DNA of 64,000 nt from Hyphomicrobiales bacterium (GTDB lineage Bacteria; Pseudomonadota; Alphaproteobacteria; Rhizobiales; Rhizobiaceae), in the NCBI GenBank assembly GCA_900469475.1, contig UBXG01000008.1, forward strand, positions 62,526-126,525, read 5' to 3'. Below are positions 54,157 to 63,132 of the stretch, piece after piece; position 1 is the first letter of the stretch; every line of letters starts with the position of its first letter. The position numbers and the translations under genes are program-made. The notes beneath the pieces were generated by a model, which saw only the letters and a program-made list of their open reading frames with translations, was not told the DNA's origin and searched no databases.

Positions 54157-55827
54157 CTATGAAGCCACCTCGAACGCCGCTCTGACAAGGCGTTCGGTGT
54201 AAGCCGTCTTGGGATGCGATAGGACTTCTTCGACCGGCCCTTCCTCCATGATCTTGCCGTGCTGCATGACGATCACGCGATGGCAAAGGGCGCGGACGAC
54301 CTTGAGGTCGTGGGAAATGAAGAGATAGCTCAGACCCCGCTCGTCCTGCAGCTTGCGCAGGAGGTCGATGATCTGGGCCTGGACGGAAAGGTCGAGGGCC
54401 GAAGTCGGCTCGTCGAGCAGAATGAATTCCGGCTCGAGCGCGATGGCGCGGGCAATCGCGATGCGCTGGCGCTGGCCGCCGGAAAACTCGTGCGGGAAGC
54501 GCGAGAGAATATTGGCCGGCATGCCGGCACTGACGAGCGCTTCCTTGACGCGGTCCAGCCGCTCAGCCTTGTTGGCGCCGAGATTGTTGACAATCAGCCC
54601 CTCGCAAATGATCTGGCCGATGGTCATGCGCGGATTGAGCGACGAGAAAGGATCCTGAAAGACGATCTGCATGCGCGAGCGCAAGGGGCGCATTTGGGCG
54701 CGCGACCGGCCGTGGATCGGCTGCCCGTCGAAGAAAATCTCGCCGCCATCGGTATCGATCAAGCGCAGCAGCGCCTGGCCGAAGGTGGTCTTGCCCGAGC
54801 CGGATTCACCGACAAGGCCGAGGGTCTCATGGCGGCGTAGCTCAAGATTCAGTCCGCCGACGGCGACGAGCTCGCGCATGTCGGGTTTGAAGAAGCTGCC
54901 GTGACGCAGCATGAAGGCTACCTTGACGGACTTGCCTTCGAGCACCGTGTCGCAATTCGGCGGTAGCGGCTTTGCATGCCCGCGCGGCTCCGACGTCAGG
55001 AGATGCCGCGTGTAGGGATGCTGCGGATTGGCGAAGAGCGCTTCGGTCGTATTGTGTTCGCGCATCTCGCCATGCTGCATCACATAGACATAGTCGGAGA
55101 ACTGACGCACCACGGTCAGGTCGTGGGTGATCAGGATGACTGCCATGCCGAGCTGCTTTTGCAGGTCGCGTATCAGATTCAGGATCTGCGCCTGCACGGT
55201 AACGTCGAGCGCCGTTGTCGGCTCGTCGGCGATCAGCACGTCCGGATCGTTCGCGAGCGCCATGGCGATCATCACGCGTTGCCGCTGTCCACCCGAGAGC
55301 TGATGCGGATATTGTTTCAGCCGCGCTTCCGGATCGGGGATCTGCACCTGTTTCAGAAGATCGAGCGCCCGCTTTTCAGCATCGCGCCGGCTGACCTTGC
55401 GGTGCACCCGTATCGCTTCGACGATCTGGCTGCCGATCGTGTAGATCGGGTTGAGCGAGCTCATCGGCTCCTGGAAAATCATCGAGATGCGGTCGCCGCG
55501 CAGCTGCCGCCGCGCCCTCTCCGAAAATTTCAGCACGTTCTTGCCGTCGTAATGAACGGCGGCTTTGTCTGAAACCACGGCACGCTTGGTCAAGAGGCCC
55601 ATGACAGTGCGGGCCGTTACCGATTTTCCGGAGCCGGATTCGCCGACGATCGCGATGGTTTCTCCGCGATAAAGCTGGAAGGTGATATCCTTGACGGCAT
55701 CGACCATGCCGTCCTCGACCTTGAACTTGACGGCAATATTGCGGGCGTCGATGACGGGCGAGGTGGTCTTTTCGCCGGCATCGTGCCTGGTGTCGGGAGC
55801 ATAGGGATTGACGAGTGCGGGAGCCAT
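54157..55827 (-). CDS. agpD: Alpha-galactoside-type ABC importer, double ATPase
   Basis: The 556-residue protein holds two ATPase domains of the DppD/DppF type. The first has [23 protein letters not shown] and [12 protein letters not shown]; the second has [24 protein letters not shown] and [12 protein letters not shown]. Both are complete. The ATG at 55825-55827 has GAGGAG seven bases upstream; the frame is open further. It fits the place of AgpD in the alpha-galactoside uptake operon known from Sinorhizobium meliloti, and the permease gene is 11 bases upstream. Confidence 0.88.
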   Translation of the reverse strand: MAPALVNPYAPDTRHDAGEKTTSPVIDARNIAVKFKVEDGMVDAVKDITFQLYRGETIAIVGESGSGKSVTARTVMGLLTKRAVVSDKAAVHYDGKNVLKFSERARRQLRGDRISMIFQEPMSSLNPIYTIGSQIVEAIRVHRKVSRRDAEKRALDLLKQVQIPDPEARLKQYPHQLSGGQRQRVMIAMALANDPDVLIADEPTTALDVTVQAQILNLIRDLQKQLGMAVILITHDLTVVRQFSDYVYVMQHGEMREHNTTEALFANPQHPYTRHLLTSEPRGHAKPLPPNCDTVLEGKSVKVAFMLRHGSFFKPDMRELVAVGGLNLELRRHETLGLVGESGSGKTTFGQALLRLIDTDGGEIFFDGQPIHGRSRAQMRPLRSRMQIVFQDPFSSLNPRMTIGQIICEGLIVNNLGANKAERLDRVKEALVSAGMPANILSRFPHEFSGGQRQRIAIARAIALEPEFILLDEPTSALDLSVQAQIIDLLRKLQDERGLSYLFISHDLKVVRALCHRVIVMQHGKIMEEGPVEEVLSHPKTAYTERLVRAAFEVAS

Positions 55828-55838
55828 ATCCGTTCTCC

Positions 55839-56966
55839 TCAATAGGGGTCGATTGCGTCGCGCAGGCCGTCGCCGAGCGCATTGAAGGCGAAGACGGTAA
55901 CGAGAACGAAGGCGACGGGCGAGAGGATCCAGGGATAGGAGCCAATGACCGAATAGGTCGACGTATCCTGCAGCATCAGGCCCCATGAGATCAGCGGCGG
56001 CTTGACGGCAAAACCCAGGAAGCCGAGGAAGGATTCCAGCAGTACGACGCTCGGGATAGCAAGCGTCACCGCGACGATGACGTGGCTCATGACGTTCGGC
56101 AGGATGTGCTGCAGGATAATGCGCCAGTCGGTTGCTCCGACCGCCATCGCGGCGCGGACATACTCGATCCGCGCCAGCGCTAGCGTCTTGCCGCGAACCT
56201 CGCGGGACATCTGCGCCCAGCCGAGCGCCGACATCACGATAATGACGAAGGCGAGGAAGACGTTCGTAGGCGCAGTCACCGGGATCAGGGAGGTCAGCGC
56301 CAGATAGAGCGGCACTTGCGGGAAAGCCAGCACGACCTCGACGAAGCGCTGGATCCAGGCGTCCACCGTACCACCGAAATAACCGGAGATCATGCCGATC
56401 GTTGTGCCGACGATGGTGACGATGGAAACCACGGTCAAGGCGATCATCAGCGAGATGCGCGAGCCATAGATGGCGCGCGACAACACATCGCGTCCGAACT
56501 TGTCTGTGCCGAGGAAATGCACCGGACCGCCGTCGATCGCGCCGAAGAGATGGCGGTTGCCGGGGATCAGACCAAACAGATAGTAGGGATCACCCTTGAC
56601 GAAGAAGCCAAGCAGGCGCGGGTGGTCATAATCCGGCCCGACGATCGGCTGGAAGGTGACCGGGTCGAGATCCGTCGTCTCGGCAAGCGCATAGACGCGG
56701 GGCAGAAAGACGAAGTTGCCGTCCTTGTCATGGAAACTGATGACCTGCGGCGGCGCAAAGCCGGTATCGGTCGCCTTCGGATCGAGCGGCGCGACGAATT
56801 CGGCAAAGATCGCCATCAGTAGCAGCAGGATTACGAGAACGAGACCGCTCATGCCCGTCCAGGAGCGCTTCAGACGCCGCCAGACCAGTGCGATATAGCT
56901 TTCATTGCCGCTTTTGTGCTGGATCTTTTCTTCCGGCGATGGCGGGGAGTTGCTGAAGGCGAGCAT
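55839..56966 (-). CDS. agpC: Alpha-galactoside-type ABC importer permease (DppC-like)
   Basis: The 375-residue protein has the long periplasmic loop after the first membrane segment seen in its counterpart at 42935-44110. It contains FLGTDKFGRDVLSRAIYGSRISL and the coupling segment ARIEYVRAAMAVGATDWRIILQHILPN. The start codon shares a base with the stop codon of the preceding permease gene, so the two permeases are coupled. Confidence 0.88.
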   Translation of the reverse strand: MLAFSNSPPSPEEKIQHKSGNESYIALVWRRLKRSWTGMSGLVLVILLLLMAIFAEFVAPLDPKATDTGFAPPQVISFHDKDGNFVFLPRVYALAETTDLDPVTFQPIVGPDYDHPRLLGFFVKGDPYYLFGLIPGNRHLFGAIDGGPVHFLGTDKFGRDVLSRAIYGSRISLMIALTVVSIVTIVGTTIGMISGYFGGTVDAWIQRFVEVVLAFPQVPLYLALTSLIPVTAPTNVFLAFVIIVMSALGWAQMSREVRGKTLALARIEYVRAAMAVGATDWRIILQHILPNVMSHVIVAVTLAIPSVVLLESFLGFLGFAVKPPLISWGLMLQDTSTYSVIGSYPWILSPVAFVLVTVFAFNALGDGLRDAIDPY

Positions 56967-57976
56967 CAGTGTATTCCTCCCTGTTGACGGACACGCGGAT
57001 CGAGCAGCGCAAGCAGCATATCGGCGATGATATTGCCGATGATGAGGGTGGCCGAAAGCACCATCATGAAGGTTGCCGTCACATAGACGTCGCCGATCGC
57101 CATCGAGCCGACGATGGCCGGGCCGACGGTCGGCAGCGTGAAGATGATGGCAGTCTCGATCTCGCCGGTCAGCATGTAAGGCAGGACAACCCCTTGATAC
57201 ATTACGAGCGGATGCAGCGCGTTCGGTACGGCATGACGCATGACGACGGCGGCTCCGGAAAGGCCTTTCGCCCGCGCGGTCTCCACATATTGAGCATTCA
57301 GCGTGTCGAGAAGATTGCCGCGCATGACGCGCATATTGTAGGCAAGGCCGCCGAAGGTCGCGATCGCAACGACAGGCCAGACATGCCTGACTAGATCGAC
57401 GAACTTGGCCCAGGACCAGGGCGCGCCACCATATTGCGGCGAGAAGAAGCTGCCGATCTCCGAGACGTTGAGCTGGAAGACGAGAAGATAGACGATGATC
57501 AGCGCCATCAGGAAGCGCGGTACTGTCATGCCGAGAAAGGAGATGCCCGACAGGAGGCTGTCGATCCAGCTATATTGCCGTGTCGCTGCCCATATGCCGA
57601 AACCGATGCCGAGAACGGATGCGAAGACGTGGCAGACCAGCGCAAGAGCCAGTGTCCGCGGCAGGCGCTCTCCAACGACATCGGCGACGGGCTTGTTGTA
57701 GAACATGCTGTAGCCGAAATCGCCCCTGGTGACGATACCGCCGATCCAGTTGACGTATTGAACGACCAGCGGCTTGTCGAGCCCATGTTCGCGGCGGTAA
57801 ATTTGTGCTTGCTCATCGGCTTGCGCGAAGGATGCACCGCCCTGGTTCATCAATTGCGAGCGTATGTAATCAGCGTAGTCGCCGGGTGGTGCCTGAATGA
57901 TCGCAAAGGTCACCACGCTCAGGATGAAGAGCACGGGAATGGCGGAGGCTATTCGCACGAGTAGGAATCGTAACAT
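56966..57976 (-). CDS. agpB: Alpha-galactoside-type ABC importer permease (DppB-like)
   Basis: The 336-residue protein is a DppB-type permease with FAIIQAPPGDYADYIRSQ, YRREHGLDKPLVVQYVNWIGG, and the coupling segment MRGNLLDTLNAQYVETARAKGLSGAAVVMRHAVPNAL. Six membrane segments are visible. A strong hairpin in the 158-base gap separates it from the binding-protein gene, so it is probably made in smaller amount than AgpA. Confidence 0.88.
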   Translation of the reverse strand: MLRFLLVRIASAIPVLFILSVVTFAIIQAPPGDYADYIRSQLMNQGGASFAQADEQAQIYRREHGLDKPLVVQYVNWIGGIVTRGDFGYSMFYNKPVADVVGERLPRTLALALVCHVFASVLGIGFGIWAATRQYSWIDSLLSGISFLGMTVPRFLMALIIVYLLVFQLNVSEIGSFFSPQYGGAPWSWAKFVDLVRHVWPVVAIATFGGLAYNMRVMRGNLLDTLNAQYVETARAKGLSGAAVVMRHAVPNALHPLVMYQGVVLPYMLTGEIETAIIFTLPTVGPAIVGSMAIGDVYVTATFMMVLSATLIIGNIIADMLLALLDPRVRQQGGIH

Positions 57977-58085
57977 AGAACGGTTCGCTTCTCTTGATGC
58001 TGTCGGCGGTCTCGTCCCATCGGGATGATATACGCCAGCGGTTCAATTCTATCCCGGCGACAGCTGATCGCTGGATGTTTCAAGC

Positions 58086-58120
58086 CCCATGGCAACCGGC
58101 ATCATACCGGCTGCCATGGG
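58086..58120 (-). other. Intercistronic stem-loop between agpA and agpB
   Basis: CCCATGGCA and CCGG pair with CCGG and TGCCATGGG, with one mismatch, around a seven-base loop. It lies 15 bases after the agpA stop codon on the minus strand. The lack of a U-run favours mRNA protection over termination. Confidence 0.6.
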
Positions 58121-58134
58121 TATTTCATGCAACC

Positions 58135-60222
58135 TTACTTGATCGGACCGGCGCTGCCAGGAGCGCCCGGAAGCCCTTCTGGGAAGAGTTCGTACTTGCC
58201 CTGCTTGTCGGCTGCGACCCAAAGGCGCTCGCGGATGATCGAGTCCTCTGCCCAGTTGAACAGGAAGATCGGCGTACCCGCAGGAACGTTGGAGAAGCGC
58301 TTGTTGATGATCAGCGCACCAGGATACTCGGTCAGACCGATATTGTAGAGGTGTCCCGTCGAGATCTTCTGGAACTGCTTCATCAACGCCACGCGTTCGT
58401 CGTTGTCCTTCGATGTCGTGAATTTGCTGACGACATCCACCATGTCCTTTTCGAAGGGCATGAGATCAACCGTACCATCCGCACCCGCGCGATGGTTCCA
58501 GCTCGTGCGGGGACCGACAGGTGCGAGCTGCTCCGTATTCTGGACGACCGAGGCGAGCTCCGTAGTATTACGCCGAACCATCCAATCGAAACGGCCGCCA
58601 TAATTGGCATCGTCACGCTTGGGTCCGTCGAGCGCATTGATGATGACGCGCAGCCCGAGCTTCTCCATCTGGCCAACGACGCCTTCAGCCAGGCTCTTGT
58701 CGGTGGTGTAGTCGTTGCTGACCAGCAGGGTGATCTCGACATCCTTGCCGCCGTTGACGCCCGCCGGGAAGTTTACGATGCCGTCGCCGTCGGTATCCTT
58801 CAGACCAGCCTTCGCAAGCTCGGCCTTAGCCGCAGCAAGATCGAACGGATAATAGACGGTGGAATTACGATCGTAGAAGCTGCTGCCGGAGGAAAGACCG
58901 CCCGGGTAGATCGCCGTGAACGGGCCCTTGACCAGTGACTCGCCGAGGGACTTGCGGTCCAGCGCCATCGTAACAGCCTTGCGGAAATCCTCATTGCGGT
59001 TCAGGTCGCGAACGGCCTGAGCACGGGGATCGGGACTGCCCCAGCCATTGGCGGAGAAATTCATCTGCAGGTTATAGCCGATGAGGCGAGGGCCGAAGGC
59101 AAGACGAGCCGGCGCATCGGGCTGTGCGGCGCGCTTCAGCGAAGCGACGAAATTTTCCGGTTGCTCCAGGTTTGAAATGTCGCCAGAACCGGCAACAGCC
59201 TGCACGTCACGGTCCGCCCAGGTCGAGAGCTTGTAGTGCAGCTCATTGAGGTAGGGCAACTGATTACCCTTCTCGTCGACCTTCCAGTAGTAGGGATTGC
59301 GACGCAGGACGATGATATCATCCGGCCGGTATTCGACTGGAACCCAGGCACCCATGACCGGAATGTTCATATATTCCGGCGGGAAAGCATTCTTGAACTG
59401 ATCGTAGGTGTTCTTGGAATATTTCGGGTGCTGCGGCTTCAGGATATGCGACGGGCCTGGGCAGAAATTCGGATAGGCCATCGTATAGAGATATTGCTTC
59501 GGGAAGGCATCCTTGAACGTCCATTCGACGGTGTAATCGTCGATCTTCTTCAGCGTCGTTCCTTCGCCGAAAGCTTCCGGCGATGCGCCGCCGCCAAGCG
59601 GCGAGACGTTCGGGTCGATGACCTCGTCTTCCCAGTAGAACATGATGTCATCGGCATTGAAGGGCACGCCGTCGGACCATTTCGCGCCTTCGATCAGATG
59701 CATGGTGAGCTTATGGCCGTCGGACGACCATTCCCAGCCCTTGGCAAGGTTCGGTAGCGGTTCGGTATCCTTGGCCTCTACCTGGAACAGGGGAGCCGTG
59801 CGCGTCAGGCACTCCGAAAGGGCGATGTCGATGCCGCCCCAGCCTTGGGTTTGCCCGGCGCCGTAGTTCCAGCCTTCCGGCCTGCCGCCGATAACATGGC
59901 GCATGGTATCGCCGTAGACGCCGATGCCGTCGGGCATGTTGCCGGTCTTGAAGACGAGCGGCTCTTTCGGCAGGCGATCCTTGACGGGCGGCAGCTTGCC
60001 GGTCTTGACGAACTTGTCCGTGACCCAGGCGGGCTCGTGATATTCCGGCAGCGCCTTGAACTCCAGGATGGAGTTGCGCTCGACATATTTGATCTTGCCC
60101 TCAGCCGGGAAAACCGGCGGAACGGGCGGCACTGTCGGCTCGGCTGCATAGGCGCTGATGGCGATCGCGGATGTGGCAATCGTCAACGCGGCGAGAAGGC
60201 CGATCGGTCGAAAATGTCTCAT
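58135..60222 (-). CDS. agpA: Alpha-galactoside-binding protein of ABC importer
   Basis: The 695-residue protein starts with a signal peptide (RPIGLLAALTIATSAIAISAYA) and belongs to the family 5 binding proteins usual for peptides, as AgpA of Sinorhizobium meliloti does. AKWSDGVPFNADDIMFYWED and RRNPYYWKVDEKGNQLPYLN are family signatures. It is longer than peptide-binding relatives (about 530) because of an N-terminal extension. It lies between a GH4 gene and the permease genes, which supports an alpha-galactoside substrate. It is flanked by hairpins on both sides. Confidence 0.88.
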   Translation of the reverse strand: MRHFRPIGLLAALTIATSAIAISAYAAEPTVPPVPPVFPAEGKIKYVERNSILEFKALPEYHEPAWVTDKFVKTGKLPPVKDRLPKEPLVFKTGNMPDGIGVYGDTMRHVIGGRPEGWNYGAGQTQGWGGIDIALSECLTRTAPLFQVEAKDTEPLPNLAKGWEWSSDGHKLTMHLIEGAKWSDGVPFNADDIMFYWEDEVIDPNVSPLGGGASPEAFGEGTTLKKIDDYTVEWTFKDAFPKQYLYTMAYPNFCPGPSHILKPQHPKYSKNTYDQFKNAFPPEYMNIPVMGAWVPVEYRPDDIIVLRRNPYYWKVDEKGNQLPYLNELHYKLSTWADRDVQAVAGSGDISNLEQPENFVASLKRAAQPDAPARLAFGPRLIGYNLQMNFSANGWGSPDPRAQAVRDLNRNEDFRKAVTMALDRKSLGESLVKGPFTAIYPGGLSSGSSFYDRNSTVYYPFDLAAAKAELAKAGLKDTDGDGIVNFPAGVNGGKDVEITLLVSNDYTTDKSLAEGVVGQMEKLGLRVIINALDGPKRDDANYGGRFDWMVRRNTTELASVVQNTEQLAPVGPRTSWNHRAGADGTVDLMPFEKDMVDVVSKFTTSKDNDERVALMKQFQKISTGHLYNIGLTEYPGALIINKRFSNVPAGTPIFLFNWAEDSIIRERLWVAADKQGKYELFPEGLPGAPGSAGPIK

Positions 60223-60283
60223 CTTGTTCTCTCTCCCAATATCGCGAGCTTTCCGTTCGAGGCGTCGCGTTCCTCCCGTAAAA

Positions 60284-60343
60284 CGGAAGACGGCCGGCTG
60301 CGGCGGGATATCACCCCTCTGCCGCCGCAGCCATTGTCTTCCG
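60284..60343 (-). other. Large nested hairpin between the GH4 gene and agpA
   Basis: The outer arms CGGAAGAC and GTCTTCCG and the inner arms GGCTGCGGCGG and CCGCCGCAGCC are each perfect. Together they give 19 base pairs interrupted by a small asymmetric internal bulge. The element lies in the 133-base gap after the GH4 stop codon. It may be an attenuator, an mRNA processing site or a protecting hairpin. Confidence 0.65.
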
Positions 60344-60355
60344 ATCTGCTGTTCG

Positions 60356-61822
60356 TTAGCCGGCCTGCTTCAGCGCGGCCTTCTCCGCCCGCAACTCTTC
60401 GATCGACCGTATGTTGCGGCTTGCCGCACCCTTCCAGTCACGCGTCTTGACCTTGCCCTGCGACAGGCGCTCCTTCGCGCCATCAACCGCATGGGCATAT
60501 TGCGGCAGCCAGCGCGCTTCCGCGACGACCATTTCGTCGACCATCTGCCAAACCTCCTCCGGTGTGGCGACGGCACCGACCAGCGGATCATGCAGGACGG
60601 CAAGCTTCAAGAGGTCGATATCGCCGCTGATAGCGGCATGGACCGACATCCGCTGAACGTTGATCGAGGATATGCAGGTCGCTGCACATGCCTCCGGCAG
60701 AGTAATTCCCGCCACCATGTTGATGCCGAAGCGATCGACGAAGCCGGGTGACTCGATGATGGCATCGGCGGGCAGATTGGTGATGACGCCATTGTTCTTG
60801 ACGTTGAAATGGCCACGATAGACGCGATTGGTTTCCAGCGCCTCGAGAATATGGCTGGCATGCTCGTTGGAGCGGCGTGCCGGGTCGATCGGTTGCGAGG
60901 CACTATCGAGGATCTGCTGGAATTCAGTCTCGAACCAGTTGCGTGTCTCGGTGGAATGACGCAGATAGCCGCCGGTCTCGCCATGGATCCAGTCCGACAT
61001 GTCGATCCACTTGTTGATCTCGTCGGGGCGCTTGCGATACCAGGGCAGGTATTCCGACAGGTGTCCGTTGCTCTCCGTCGAATAGACGCCGAAACGCTTG
61101 AGAACGTCGATACGCAGCTTTTCCTGCTTTGAATAGACCGGATGCGCCTCGAAGGCTGCGATCAGCTCATCCTTGCCGATCTTGCGACCGTTGAAGCGCA
61201 GATCGACGAACCAGGTCTGGTGGTTGATGCCCGAGCAGATATAATCGAGTTCGTTCTTGTCCTTCGCGCCGAGCACTTCGGCGATCTGTTCGGCTCCATG
61301 CTGGACGCCGTGGCAAAGGCCGATCGTGTCGACCTTGCCGTATTCGATCGCCGCCCAGGTGTTCATCGCCATCGGATTGGCATAGTTCAGGAACTTGGCG
61401 CCCGTCTCTGCGACTTCGCGGATATCCTTGCAGAAATCGAGAATGACCGGAATGTTGCGCTGGCCGTAGAGAATGCCGCCGGCGCAGATCGTATCGCCGA
61501 CACATTGATCGATGCCGTATTTCAGCGGGATGCGGATATCTTCGGCATAGGCTTCGAGGCCGCCGACGCGCACGCAGCTGATGATATAGCGTGCGCCTGA
61601 CAGTGCCGCGCGGCGATCCGTCGTGGCCGTGACACGTGTTGGCAGCTTGTTGGCTTCGACGATGCGATCGAGGATCGCCTTGATCATCGTCAGATTGTGC
61701 TCACTTACGTCGGTCAGCGCGAATTCGACGTCGCGGAATTCCGGCACGCAGAGAATGTCGGTGAACAGCTTTTTCGTGAAGCCGACGCTGCCGGCGCCGA
61801 TAATAGCGATTTTGAAACTCAT
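60356..61822 (-). CDS. GH4 glycosidase, probably a second alpha-galactosidase
   Basis: The 488-residue GH4 protein has the N-terminal NAD loop IGAGSVGFTKKLFTD, the metal-binding cysteine in GLCHGVQHGAE and histidine in GINHQTWF, and the NPMAMNTWA block. It differs clearly from MelA at the other end of the operon. The position upstream of agpA matches agaL1 of Sinorhizobium meliloti. Alpha-glucosidase or another glycosidase activity is possible, since GH4 covers several. The ATG at 61820-61822 lies after AAGGTGAGG. It is first in the operon and divergent from an AraC regulator. Confidence 0.85.
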   Translation of the reverse strand: MSFKIAIIGAGSVGFTKKLFTDILCVPEFRDVEFALTDVSEHNLTMIKAILDRIVEANKLPTRVTATTDRRAALSGARYIISCVRVGGLEAYAEDIRIPLKYGIDQCVGDTICAGGILYGQRNIPVILDFCKDIREVAETGAKFLNYANPMAMNTWAAIEYGKVDTIGLCHGVQHGAEQIAEVLGAKDKNELDYICSGINHQTWFVDLRFNGRKIGKDELIAAFEAHPVYSKQEKLRIDVLKRFGVYSTESNGHLSEYLPWYRKRPDEINKWIDMSDWIHGETGGYLRHSTETRNWFETEFQQILDSASQPIDPARRSNEHASHILEALETNRVYRGHFNVKNNGVITNLPADAIIESPGFVDRFGINMVAGITLPEACAATCISSINVQRMSVHAAISGDIDLLKLAVLHDPLVGAVATPEEVWQMVDEMVVAEARWLPQYAHAVDGAKERLSQGKVKTRDWKGAASRNIRSIEELRAEKAALKQAG

Positions 61823-62032
61823 GATCCTCACCTTCAAGTCGATCGAATAAGCAGCGGCAGGGAAATCGACAGCATTTTGGTCCATGATCGCAGCGATTGC
61901 GAAACTGGCCGAAATCGTGATTTTTCCTCCGATCGCCGTTCCTCGCCGGCGAGCATGCGCTGTTTTCTGGCGGGATTATGCCTATAATCACGGAGGCGAA
62001 CAGAGAACTATTATGCTTTTGAGGGTAATTTT
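61823..62032. promoter_or_regulatory. Divergent promoter region of the agp operon and its AraC regulator
   Basis: This 210-base gap separates two divergent genes and must hold both promoters and probably AraC-type sites. I see no perfect repeat that I can assign. A TATAAT at 61983-61988 is a possible -10 element facing the AraC gene. Confidence 0.45.
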
Positions 62033-62935
62033 GTGCTGCAAGAATTGATCGATAACGGACAGGTCATGCGGACGGTTTCCCTGCCGCGTGGACGCCACCG
62101 CTTGCACGCCATGCCGACCAGTGCGGGATATGAAATCCGCGACGACGAACCCTATGATTGGGATGGACGACGGCGCGGCCTCACACCGTTCACCGTCCTA
62201 CAGCACACGATCAGCGGCACGGGTCGACTGCGCTATGAAAGCCGTAATTATCGCGTCAATGCCGGTGATACGCTGCTCGTTCTCGTGCCGCATAATCATC
62301 GCTATTGGCTGGAGAAGGGGGAGCGTTGGGAATATTTCTGGATCTCCATGAACGGCGAGGAAGCGCTGCGCATCCATCGGCTGATCCTCGCCGCAGCCGG
62401 TCCGGTGTTGAAGCTGCAGCAGGCGACCATCGATCATCTTGCCGATTGCAGCCTTCGGCTCGTCAAGGGCGCCACGACGCCGGCTTCGGCTTCGGCGATC
62501 GCCTATGAAGCGGCCATGGCGCTCTATGACGACGTCTTCGGCTCGCATGCCTTTGCTGCCGACCGCTCCGTCATGCAGATTGTCATCGACCACATCAATG
62601 CCAATCTCGACAAGCCGCTGCCGGTCGAAGAGCTTGCAAAGGTGGGCGGTCTCAGCCGCGCGCATTTTTCGCGCGTCTTCGCCGAGAGCGAAGGCGTGCC
62701 GCCGGCTGAATTCGTGCTGCAACAACGGATGCAGCGCGCGGCGAAGCTGCTGACGAAGGCTGCCTTCATTCCCGTCAAGGAAGTCGCGATCATGTCGGGC
62801 TTCGACGATGCCAATTATTTCTCCAAGGTATTTCGCCGCATCTACGGCATCAATCCGACGGAGTTTCGCACGACAGGCATGTATGCCGCCGTGCGCAGTC
62901 CGGTCGAGGAGACGAAGAACGCGCGGAGCCGATAG
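62033..62935 (+). CDS. agpT: AraC-family regulator of the agp operon (AgpT-like)
   Basis: The 300-residue protein has an N-terminal cupin-like domain (YEIRDDEPYDWDGRRRG, then GDTLLVLVPHNHRYWLE) and two C-terminal helix-turn-helix motifs (LAKVGGLSRAHFSRVFAESEG and VKEVAIMSGFDDANYFSKVFRRIYG). The start is GTG with GAGGG seven bases upstream. It is divergent from the GH4-agp operon and is the natural candidate for the alpha-galactoside-responsive activator known as AgpT in Sinorhizobium meliloti. Confidence 0.8.
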   Translation: MLQELIDNGQVMRTVSLPRGRHRLHAMPTSAGYEIRDDEPYDWDGRRRGLTPFTVLQHTISGTGRLRYESRNYRVNAGDTLLVLVPHNHRYWLEKGERWEYFWISMNGEEALRIHRLILAAAGPVLKLQQATIDHLADCSLRLVKGATTPASASAIAYEAAMALYDDVFGSHAFAADRSVMQIVIDHINANLDKPLPVEELAKVGGLSRAHFSRVFAESEGVPPAEFVLQQRMQRAAKLLTKAAFIPVKEVAIMSGFDDANYFSKVFRRIYGINPTEFRTTGMYAAVRSPVEETKNARSR

Positions 62936-63132
62936 ATCCATGATAGGTCGGCATCCTTGCTATCGCTTGTATGCCTTGAAAATCGAAATCCGCCAACTGG
63001 TCGCATTGCGCAACGGCGGCGGGCCTGTATAGATATCGCCCCGCGGCGTCCCGCCTGCCTCGCCGCGCGCCTGACTTCCCAGCAACATCTGTTCGTCATC
63101 CGATGCGACGGGCTTAATCGATAGGATTGAAT

